Source: Betaproteobacteria bacterium
GTDB lineage: Bacteria; Pseudomonadota; Gammaproteobacteria; Burkholderiales; SG8-41
Length of the DNA stretch: 11,769 bases
NCBI GenBank assembly: GCA_025363575.1
Contig: JANYDM010000018.1
Location: 1-11,769, forward strand
Direction: 5' to 3'
Shown: positions 6,341 through 11,769 of the stretch, piece by piece
How the letters are laid out: each line of letters starts with the position of its first letter
Position numbering within the stretch: the first letter of the stretch is position 1
Translations under genes and position numbers: made by a program
The notes under the pieces: generated by a model
What the model saw: the letters and a program-made list of their open reading frames with translations, nothing else
Told to the model about the DNA's origin: nothing
Database searches by the model: none

Positions 6341-7306
6341 TCAGTCGGCCTTCATATTCGCGGTCTTCACAAGCTTCGCCCATTTATCTATTTCCGAGCG
6401 GATGAACGCGCCGAACTGTTCCGGCGTGCCGCCGGCTGGCTCCGCGCCTTGGCTTGATAAACGCTCGACGACGTCCGGCATGCGCAGGATGCGCGTGATG
6501 TCGGCGTTGAGCCGTGCGACGATGTCCTTCGGCACCGCGGCGGGTACGACGTAACCGTACCAGCCGCTCGCGTTATAGCCGGGCAGTCCCCCTTCGGCTA
6601 TGGTCGGCAACTCAGGCATCAGCTTCGACCGTTGCGCGCCGGTAACCGCGAGTGCGCGCAATTTGCCGGCCTTGATATGCGGCACGACAATCAGGCTGTT
6701 TTCGTAGCTCATCTGGACTTCGCCGCTCATCAGCGCGGTGAGAGCGGGCGCGCCACCTTTGAATGGCACGTGCACGATATTCACGCGGCCCAGCGTTTTG
6801 AAAAGCTCGCCGGCAAGATGCGTGACCGTGCCGCTACCCGACGACGCGTAATTAAGCGCGCCGGGTTTCGTACGCGCCAGCGCGAGCAGTTCTTTCACGT
6901 TGCGCACCGGCAGCGATGGATGCACGACCAGAATATTGGTGACGGTCACGGCCTGCGTCACCGGCGCGAAGTCCTTCAGGCTGTCGTAGCCGCGCTGCGG
7001 ATACAGCGTCATGGCGACTGCGAGGCCGCTGATGCTGCCGAGCAGCAGCGTGTAGCCGTCGGGCGGCGACTTTGCGACAAGCTCGGTGCCGATGACGCCA
7101 CCTGCGCCGGCACGGTTGTCGACGATGACGGCCTGCCCCAGCGTTTCCGAAAGTTTTTGAGCGATCGTGCGCCCGACGATGTCGGTCGGGCCGCCCGCGG
7201 GGAATGGCACGACCATGCGGACAGGTTTTGCCGGATAGATCTGAGCGCTCGCGGTGTGGCTTAAGCTGAACGCGCAGCAGAGTGCCGCGCCGAGGGCCGT
7301 CTTCAT
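6341..7306 (-). CDS. TctC/Bug-family periplasmic solute-binding protein (second of a tandem pair)
   Basis: The protein has 321 residues from the ATG at 7306. The frame stays open to 7345, but that would place 13 charged residues before the signal peptide. The ATG at 7306 also overlaps the stop of the preceding gene as ATGA, a classic coupling arrangement. The signal peptide ends near SHTASA|QIYP (about residue 21). Then come YPAKPVRMVVPFPAGGPTD (24-42), GQAVIVDNRAGAGGVIGTE (57-75), PPDGYTLLLG (81-90) and a C-terminal helix with WAKLVKTANMKAD. Residues 39-88 match the tandem neighbour at 35 of 50 positions by my hand alignment. There is no strong ribosome site, in line with coupling. It is the last gene of the leftward unit that starts with the NDP-forming synthetase. 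Its stop faces the stop of the acyl-CoA dehydrogenase across a repeat. Confidence 0.95.
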   Translation of the reverse strand: MKTALGAALCCAFSLSHTASAQIYPAKPVRMVVPFPAGGPTDIVGRTIAQKLSETLGQAVIVDNRAGAGGVIGTELVAKSPPDGYTLLLGSISGLAVAMTLYPQRGYDSLKDFAPVTQAVTVTNILVVHPSLPVRNVKELLALARTKPGALNYASSGSGTVTHLAGELFKTLGRVNIVHVPFKGGAPALTALMSGEVQMSYENSLIVVPHIKAGKLRALAVTGAQRSKLMPELPTIAEGGLPGYNASGWYGYVVPAAVPKDIVARLNADITRILRMPDVVERLSSQGAEPAGGTPEQFGAFIRSEIDKWAKLVKTANMKAD

Positions 7307-8265
7307 TCGGGCTTCACGCCTGCGAGCTTGATGACCTTCGCCCATTTCGCAACTTCATTGCGCAAAAAAACAGCGAACTGCTCGGGCGTGCTGCCGACCG
7401 GATCCGAGCCATCCGCCTTCAACCGCTCTTTCAGTTCCGGCGAATTTACTATCCGGATTACGTCCGCGTTGATTTTCAGAATCACGTCGCGCGGCGTTTT
7501 CGCGGGCGCGGTCAGGCCATTCCACGCGACGGCCTCGAAACCCTTGAGTCCGGACTCGTCGAGTGTCGGCACGTCCGGCAGCGCCGCGCTTCGTTGCAAG
7601 CTGGTGACGGCAAGTGCGCGCAGCTTGTCGCCGCGGATCAGCGCGACCGCCGACGTGATTCCGTTATAGACGACATCGAGGTGGCCGCCGACGATGTCGG
7701 TCAGCGCGCCGGCATTGCCCTTGTACGGGATGTGCACCATCTTCACGCCGGCCATGGCGTCGAATAGCTCGCCCGCGAGATGGTTGGTGCCGCCGGTGCC
7801 GCTGGAGCCGAAATTGAGCTTGCCGGGCTTCGCCTTGGCAAGCGCGATGATCTCTTTGACGTTTTTCGCCGGCACGCCCGGATGCACGACCATCACCAGC
7901 GGTGTCGTGTTGATGAGCGTGATCGGCGCGAAATCGTTCAACGCGTCGTAAGGAATTTTCGGGAGCAGGCTGGGATTGATCGTGAACGGCGCGGGAGTCA
8001 CCAGCAGTGTGTAGCCGTCGGGCGCCGCTCTGGCGACAGCCTCCGTGCCTATCGTCGTGCCGCCGCCGGGCCGATTGTCGACGAACGCCTGCTGCCCCCA
8101 CATCTCGGACAGCTTCTGCGCGACGGTGCGGCCGACGATGTCGGTGCTGCCGCCGGCGAGAAAGGGCACGACGAGGCGCACGGCTTTGGTTGGGTAATTC
8201 TGCGCTTGAGTTACGCAAGCGGTAAGTGCCAGCGCGAGCGCAATAGCGATTGATGTTTTAGACAT
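7303..8265 (-). CDS. TctC/Bug-family solute-binding protein (first of a tandem pair), possible lipoprotein
   Basis: The protein has 320 residues from the ATG at 8265, which has GAGGA 5 bases upstream (8271-8275). A TTG at 8277 is in frame but lies upstream of that ribosome site, so I do not use it. The signal peptide MSKTSIAIALALALTAC contains LTAC, a match to the lipoprotein box with Cys17. Alternatively signal peptidase I could cut after TQA (residue 21). The mature part has YPTKAVRLVVPFLAGGSTD (24-42), GQQAFVDNRPGGGTTIGTE (57-75), APDGYTLLVT (81-90), VHIPYKGNAG and a C-terminal WAKVIKLAGVKPE. Its ribosome site overlaps the stop of the upstream flavoprotein gene, and its own stop overlaps the next start, so it is translationally locked into the unit. 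The ligand is unknown. Confidence 0.95.
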   Translation of the reverse strand: MSKTSIAIALALALTACVTQAQNYPTKAVRLVVPFLAGGSTDIVGRTVAQKLSEMWGQQAFVDNRPGGGTTIGTEAVARAAPDGYTLLVTPAPFTINPSLLPKIPYDALNDFAPITLINTTPLVMVVHPGVPAKNVKEIIALAKAKPGKLNFGSSGTGGTNHLAGELFDAMAGVKMVHIPYKGNAGALTDIVGGHLDVVYNGITSAVALIRGDKLRALAVTSLQRSAALPDVPTLDESGLKGFEAVAWNGLTAPAKTPRDVILKINADVIRIVNSPELKERLKADGSDPVGSTPEQFAVFLRNEVAKWAKVIKLAGVKPE

Positions 8266-8273
8266 CGGGGTCC

Positions 8274-9311
8274 TCAAAACGAATCGGCGGACGAGGGGTT
8301 TTCACCTTCCCCTTCAAGGGACTTCTTGTTACGTAGTTTTTCCAGCCGCGCGAGTGCTGCCACCGCTTCCGCTTCGAGGCGATCTACAATGGCCGCGAAC
8401 GGCTCTATCTTGTCGGCGAATACCACGCCCTGACCGCAAGACAGCATGGCTTTTTCGTATTCGCCGGTGGTGTAAGCCGCGTGCGCATTAGTGCCCATGA
8501 TGTGCGGCAGCAAATGCTCGGTCTTGGTCGCGGCATCTTTTTCGAGCTGCTGGATCATTGAGACGTGGCCGGTCTTCAGCGCTCGCTGCGTGTTGCGCAT
8601 CGACTGAAGCAGTAGCGTGGTGTCGGTTTCGCCGGCGGCGACGAGACGCTCTTTATAGCTGCGATGCGCCCAGATTTCCTCGGATACCAGAAAGCGCGTG
8701 CCCATCGCGATGCCGTCGGCGCCAAGCGCGAGCGCCGCGACGAGTTGATCTCCGGTGCCGAGCCCGCCGGCGACGACCAGCGGGATTTTGATCGCGCGCG
8801 CCGCCGCTGCCGCCGCCACCATCGTGCCGACCGGTTCGACGCCGGGATGACCGCCGGCTTCGGAGCCGACGACAGTCACCGCGTCTACGCCCAGAGATTC
8901 GGCTTTCTTCGCATAGCGGACACCGGGGACTTTGTGCAGCACTTTGATGCCCGCATCTTTGAAGCGCTTGATGTAAGCCTCGGGATTGTTGCCCGCGGTC
9001 TCGACGAAGCGCACGCCTTCTTCGATCACTGCGTCGATCAGCGGCGTCACGCGGTCTTTACCATCGCGGCTGACGCGAATCATGATGTTGACGCCGAACG
9101 GCTTTCCGCCAGTGATTTCGCGGCAGCGCCGGATGCCCGCGCGCAGCGCGGCAACGTCCTTGAAACTCGCAGCCGTCATGAAGCCCATCAAGCCTGCGTT
9201 GACCGCGGCGCCGACATACTCGGGCGTCGCGAGCCACATCAGCCCGCTCGCGATTACCGGCAGGCGGATGCCGTACATCTCGGTGATGCGGGTTTTGAAT
9301 ACTGCTTCCAC
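8274..9311 (-). CDS. Nitronate monooxygenase / NADH:quinone reductase-like FMN protein
   Basis: The protein has 345 residues from a GTG at 9311 preceded by GAGG with 5-base spacing. The frame is open to 9398, but that would overlap the end of the upstream gene. It is a TIM-barrel flavoprotein: N-terminal KTRITEMYGIRLPVI (6-20), GKPFGVNI (69-76), RFVETAGNNPEAYIKRFKDAG (101-121), GVDAVTVVGSEAGGHPG (141-157) with the conserved His155, and the FMN-phosphate region VAGGLGTGDQLVAALALGADGIAMGTRFL (180-208). Family members oxidise alkyl nitronates such as propionate 3-nitronate or reduce quinones with NADH. The overall layout recalls the quinone-reductase subtype. The usual QGGM flavin loop after the first strand reads ASGL (21-24), a real departure. 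The last 15 or so residues (SLEGEGENPSSADSF) are low-complexity and partly encoded by repeat-like DNA. Gaps are 19 bp to the synthetase and 8 bp to the next Bug gene. Its role in acyl-CoA metabolism is unclear. Confidence 0.9.
   Translation of the reverse strand: MEAVFKTRITEMYGIRLPVIASGLMWLATPEYVGAAVNAGLMGFMTAASFKDVAALRAGIRRCREITGGKPFGVNIMIRVSRDGKDRVTPLIDAVIEEGVRFVETAGNNPEAYIKRFKDAGIKVLHKVPGVRYAKKAESLGVDAVTVVGSEAGGHPGVEPVGTMVAAAAAARAIKIPLVVAGGLGTGDQLVAALALGADGIAMGTRFLVSEEIWAHRSYKERLVAAGETDTTLLLQSMRNTQRALKTGHVSMIQQLEKDAATKTEHLLPHIMGTNAHAAYTTGEYEKAMLSCGQGVVFADKIEPFAAIVDRLEAEAVAALARLEKLRNKKSLEGEGENPSSADSF
8298..8325. repeat. Possible degenerate copy of the GC-rich repeat in the 3' end of the flavoprotein gene
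   Basis: On the minus strand AGAAGTCCCTTGAAGGGGAA resembles the inner part of the repeat at 276-328, where AGTCCCCTTG and AAGGGGGAGG arms lie close together. It covers the codons for KSLEGEGE in the low-complexity tail of the flavoprotein. The match is partial and the GGTGGGGATGGG tail is absent. Confidence 0.3.
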
Positions 9312-9330
9312 AATGACCTCAAAAATTCGT

Positions 9331-11481
9331 TCAGGGTTTGTCTTTAAGAACAACCAGCGCGTCGGCTGCGACGACCCCCTGACCCGCGAGGCGCACAAAC
9401 AGCGGATTGATGTCGATTTCGGCGATGCGGCCGGCGTGATCGGCGATCAGGAGCGACAGGCGCGACAGCGTATCCGCCAGCGCGTCGATGTCGAGCGCGG
9501 GTTGCCCGCGGAAGCCTTTGAGCAGTGCAGCGCCTTTGATCTCGCCTATCATTTCCTTCGCCGTCGCGACGTCGAAAGGCGCGAAGCGGCGCGTGACGTC
9601 TTTGAGCAGCTCGGTATAGATGCCGCCGAGCCCGAACACGACGACCGGTCCGAAGAATTGATCGTTGACGGCGCCGGCGATGACTTCGAGCCCGCTCGCC
9701 ATCGCCTGGACGGACACGCCGTCGATGCGCGCCTTGGAGTTGTACTTCTGCGCCGCTGCAACGAGTTCTTGCGCGACGCTCTTCAGTTCATCGAGGCTGC
9801 GCACGTTGAGGCGCACGACGCCCGCTTCGGTCTTGTGCGGAATGTCGGCGGATTCAATTTTGACCGCGAGCGGAAAGGGCTGGGGTGGTTCTTTCAACGA
9901 CGCCACCTGGCCCACGCTTAGCAACGCTTCTTTCACCACCGGGATGCCGTACGCCGCGAGCACGTGCTTGGAGCGATGTTCGCCAAGCGTGCCGCTGCCG
10001 GCCGGCAGATCGACTTGCTGCCTGCCGACGATGCGTTGCCCGGCTTGCCGCGGCCGCGCTGCATAAGCGTCGGTCTTGCGCGCGAACTCATTCAGTGACG
10101 CGAGCGCGCGCACGGTGCGGCCCGGCGAGAGTATGCAGGGGATGTCGTTCTGCTCGAGCAATTGCATGACGTCGGCGTTGTCGTCCGGCGACGTGGGCCA
10201 ATTGATAACGATGGGCTTGTCGGTGGCGCGCGCGACCTCGAGAAAAACTTTCGACCATGCCGGCGCCGCGGTGCCGCGCGGTGAGCGCGCGATGATCTGG
10301 TCGATGTTGGGATCCGCGATCACTGCCGCAATGACCTTGTTGTACGAAGCGAACGCATCGTTATAACCATTGGCGGTAGCGTCGACCGGATTGGCGACCG
10401 ACGCATACGACACGACGAGCTCGCGCAGCGCACTGGTAGTTGCCTCGGTGAATTTCGCCAACTCGAGCCCGTGCTCGACGCAACGGTCGGCGAGCAGCAC
10501 GCCGGCGCCGCCCGACAGCGTGATGACGCCGACGCGGTTGCCCTTCGGCTTGCGCCGCGCGCGAAATACTTTCATCACGTCGATCAGGTCGTCCATATCG
10601 CGGACTTCGACGAAGCCGCCGTGGCGGAACGCGGTCTGGAACAGTTCGTAGCTCGCCGTCATGCGCGCGGTATGCGATGCCGCGGCCTGACGGCCGACGT
10701 CGGTATTGCCGACCTTCCATACGAATACGGGCTTGCCGAGCTCGAGCGCGCGCTGGCCGAGCGCGACCAGGCGCGGACCGTCGGTCACGCCTTCCATGAA
10801 CATCATCACCGAATCGTTTTCGCTGCGCTCGAGGAAGAACTCAGCGAGCTCGAGCATGGATATGTCGGCTTCATTTCCGGTCGAGACCGCATAGTTGAAG
10901 CCGACTCCATAGTAGGCCGCGGTGGCGACGACGCCGAACCCGAAGCCGCCGGACTGCGTGACCATCGCGCAGGAGCCCGGAATCAGTGTCTTCATCTGAA
11001 TGGTGCCACCGAAGCCTATGCGCGTGCTGTCGTGCAGATTCATCATGCCGAGGCAATTCGGACCGATCAGGCGCACGCCGCTGCGTTTGGCGGTTTCGAT
11101 TAACTGTTTCTGCAATTCGATGCCGTCACCGCCGACTTCGCTGAAGCCCGCGGACAGAACGATCGCAAACGGGATGCCGGCCGCGCCGCATTGCTCGATT
11201 GTTTTCAGCACGTGATTCGACGACAGCGCGACGAGCGCGACGTCGCATGGCTTCGGCAACGATGCGATGTCTTTGTAGCAGGTGAGTCCTTTGATCTCCG
11301 GATATTTCGGATTGACCGGGTAGACTTTGCCTTTGAATCCAAATTCAGTCAGCAGCTTGATCGGCTGGCCGCCAATGCGCGACAGATCGTTCGATGCGCC
11401 TATCACCGCGACGGCGCGCGGATTGACGAGACGTGAAAAGTCCTGCACCTGGCGTGCAGACGCGGCGGCCGTTTGATCCAA
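9331..11481 (-). CDS. Fused NDP-forming acyl-CoA synthetase (acetate--CoA ligase, ADP-forming family)
   Basis: The 716-residue protein carries both halves of the family in one chain. An alpha part has a CoA-binding Rossmann domain from about residue 18 (NPRAVAVIGASNDLSRIGGQP), IGPNCLGMMN (139-148), MVTQSGGFGFGV (173-184) and the ASHTARM loop with His270, the expected phosphohistidine. A beta part from about 500 is an ATP-grasp domain with HKTEAGVVRL (549-558), FGPVVVFGLGGIYTELLKDV (610-629) and EIDINPL near the end. Such enzymes interconvert acyl-CoA plus NDP and phosphate with acid plus NTP and CoA. Relatives include acetyl-CoA and feruloyl-CoA synthetases. No acetyltransferase domain follows, so it is not a Pat-type protein acetylase. 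It begins at TTG 11481 with AGAGGA 6 bases upstream. A GTG at 11448 is a weaker alternative. It heads the leftward unit. The substrate is unknown; an aromatic or short acid is plausible. Confidence 0.94.
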   Translation of the reverse strand: MDQTAAASARQVQDFSRLVNPRAVAVIGASNDLSRIGGQPIKLLTEFGFKGKVYPVNPKYPEIKGLTCYKDIASLPKPCDVALVALSSNHVLKTIEQCGAAGIPFAIVLSAGFSEVGGDGIELQKQLIETAKRSGVRLIGPNCLGMMNLHDSTRIGFGGTIQMKTLIPGSCAMVTQSGGFGFGVVATAAYYGVGFNYAVSTGNEADISMLELAEFFLERSENDSVMMFMEGVTDGPRLVALGQRALELGKPVFVWKVGNTDVGRQAAASHTARMTASYELFQTAFRHGGFVEVRDMDDLIDVMKVFRARRKPKGNRVGVITLSGGAGVLLADRCVEHGLELAKFTEATTSALRELVVSYASVANPVDATANGYNDAFASYNKVIAAVIADPNIDQIIARSPRGTAAPAWSKVFLEVARATDKPIVINWPTSPDDNADVMQLLEQNDIPCILSPGRTVRALASLNEFARKTDAYAARPRQAGQRIVGRQQVDLPAGSGTLGEHRSKHVLAAYGIPVVKEALLSVGQVASLKEPPQPFPLAVKIESADIPHKTEAGVVRLNVRSLDELKSVAQELVAAAQKYNSKARIDGVSVQAMASGLEVIAGAVNDQFFGPVVVFGLGGIYTELLKDVTRRFAPFDVATAKEMIGEIKGAALLKGFRGQPALDIDALADTLSRLSLLIADHAGRIAEIDINPLFVRLAGQGVVAADALVVLKDKP

Positions 11482-11558
11482 GGGATGTCCTCTGCGACTG
11501 AAATGCTGGCGCGGATTTTACCTTGATTCATATGGCCCGACAGAATTACACTCGGAGC
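11482..11558. promoter_or_regulatory. Divergent intergenic region between synthetase and right-edge Bug gene
   Basis: These 77 bp must promote transcription both ways. Leftward, TAAAAT (read on the minus strand at 11520-11515) is a fair -10, but the -35 position holds only a weak CTGTC-containing match. A ribosome site AGAGGA lies next to 11481. The rightward boxes are given separately. No clear palindrome is seen. Confidence 0.45.
11523..11552 (+). promoter_or_regulatory. Possible promoter reading into the right-edge Bug gene
   Basis: TTGATT (11523-11528) and TACACT (11547-11552) match the -35 and -10 consensus at four of six bases each, with an 18-bp spacer. Transcription would begin near the ATG at 11559, giving a leaderless message from that start, or a short leader holding GAGGAG (11561-11566) for the ATG at 11574. 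Confidence 0.35.
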
Positions 11559-11769
11559 ATGAGGAGATTTGCGATGAGCATGCTGTGCGCAGCATTGTGC
11601 GCGGCAGCGGTGGCAGCAGCGCAAGCGCCGTATCCGAACAAGCCCATACGGCTGATCGTCGGCTTCGCGCCCGGCGGCGGCACCGACATTCTCGCGCGCG
11701 CACTCGGCCAGCCGCTCGGCGAGATGCTCGGCCAGCAGGTGACGATAGACAATCGCGCCGGCGCCGGCG
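11559..11769 (+). CDS. TctC/Bug-family periplasmic solute-binding protein, N-terminal part (cut by right edge)
   Basis: Seventy residues are visible. A signal peptide [21 protein letters not shown] is followed by [19 protein letters not shown] (25-43) and [13 protein letters not shown] (58-70), the standard Bug N-terminal lobe. Two starts compete. The ATG at 11559 gives a signal peptide with two N-terminal arginines but has GGAG only one base away, too close for normal use. The ATG at 11574 has GAGGAG at ideal spacing but yields a signal peptide with no basic residue. I give the longer form because the arginines fit export. It diverges from the NDP-forming synthetase unit, repeating the divergent Bug arrangement seen at 3791-3979. 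Confidence 0.88.
   Translation, partial: MRRFAMSMLCAALCAAAVAAAQAPYPNKPIRLIVGFAPGGGTDILARALGQPLGEMLGQQVTIDNRAGAG

Noticed and set aside
4791..6383. Long open frame of 530 codons on the minus strand opposite the acyl-CoA dehydrogenase
   Set aside because: It is antisense to a gene with full family motifs, is rich in Arg, Ala and His as expected for a GC-rich shadow frame, has no recognisable domain and no ribosome site.
9312..9398. Upstream extension of the flavoprotein start to 9398
   Set aside because: It overlaps the end of the preceding gene by 68 bases and adds sequence that does not belong to the family; the GTG at 9311 has a good ribosome site.
1..11769. An undescribed defence or mobile system
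   Set aside because: All genes belong to recognisable transport and acyl-CoA metabolism families; I see no nuclease, helicase, toxin-antitoxin pair, reverse transcriptase, integrase or phage gene.

Overview
The window is high-GC DNA, densely coded, with short intergenic gaps and no RNA gene, integrase or transposase that I can see. It looks like the chromosome of a betaproteobacterium of the Burkholderiales type. The main reason is the abundance of TctC/Bug-family periplasmic binding proteins, a family massively expanded in that group (Bordetella, Cupriavidus, Variovorax and relatives). This placement is inference: there is no rRNA or marker gene here.

Layout. (1) A leftward run, read from 3790 down to 1, encodes a Bug protein, an AMP-forming acyl-CoA synthetase, an alpha/beta hydrolase and the start of another Bug protein cut by the left edge. 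The first three are 4 and 12 bp apart. The last follows a 77-bp gap holding a repeat. (2) A rightward pair, divergent from the first run across 189 bp, encodes a Bug protein (3980-4975) and an acyl-CoA dehydrogenase (5079-6239), with a palindromic repeat between them. (3) A second leftward run, read from 11481 down to 6341, encodes a fused NDP-forming acyl-CoA synthetase, an FMN-dependent nitronate monooxygenase/NADH:quinone-reductase-like protein and two tandem Bug proteins. Gaps are 19 and 8 bp, followed by a 4-base ATGA overlap. (4) A sixth Bug gene starts rightward at 11559 and is cut by the right edge.

How it may work. Every enzyme belongs to a family that activates, oxidises or hydrolyses carboxylic acids, mostly as CoA thioesters, and every transcription unit carries at least one Bug protein. 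Bug proteins bind small carboxylates, amides or related solutes in the periplasm. No TctA/TctB membrane subunits, no enoyl-CoA hydratase, no thiolase and no regulator lie in the window, so neither a complete transporter nor a complete beta-oxidation spiral is encoded here. The likeliest reading is an accessory catabolic locus for an aromatic or branched organic acid, with orphan binding proteins that use membrane parts encoded elsewhere or act as sensors. The substrate cannot be read from the sequence.

The non-coding signals are the more unusual part. A GC-rich repeat family (arms TCCTCCCCTTG / CAAGGGGAGGA followed by a GGTGGGGATGGG tail) has three clear copies. Two are inverted around the start codon of the left-edge Bug gene, so that one codes for part of its signal peptide and the pair can fold the start codon into an RNA loop. 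Both rightward Bug genes have a promoter-like -10 box so close to the ATG that their mRNAs may be leaderless.
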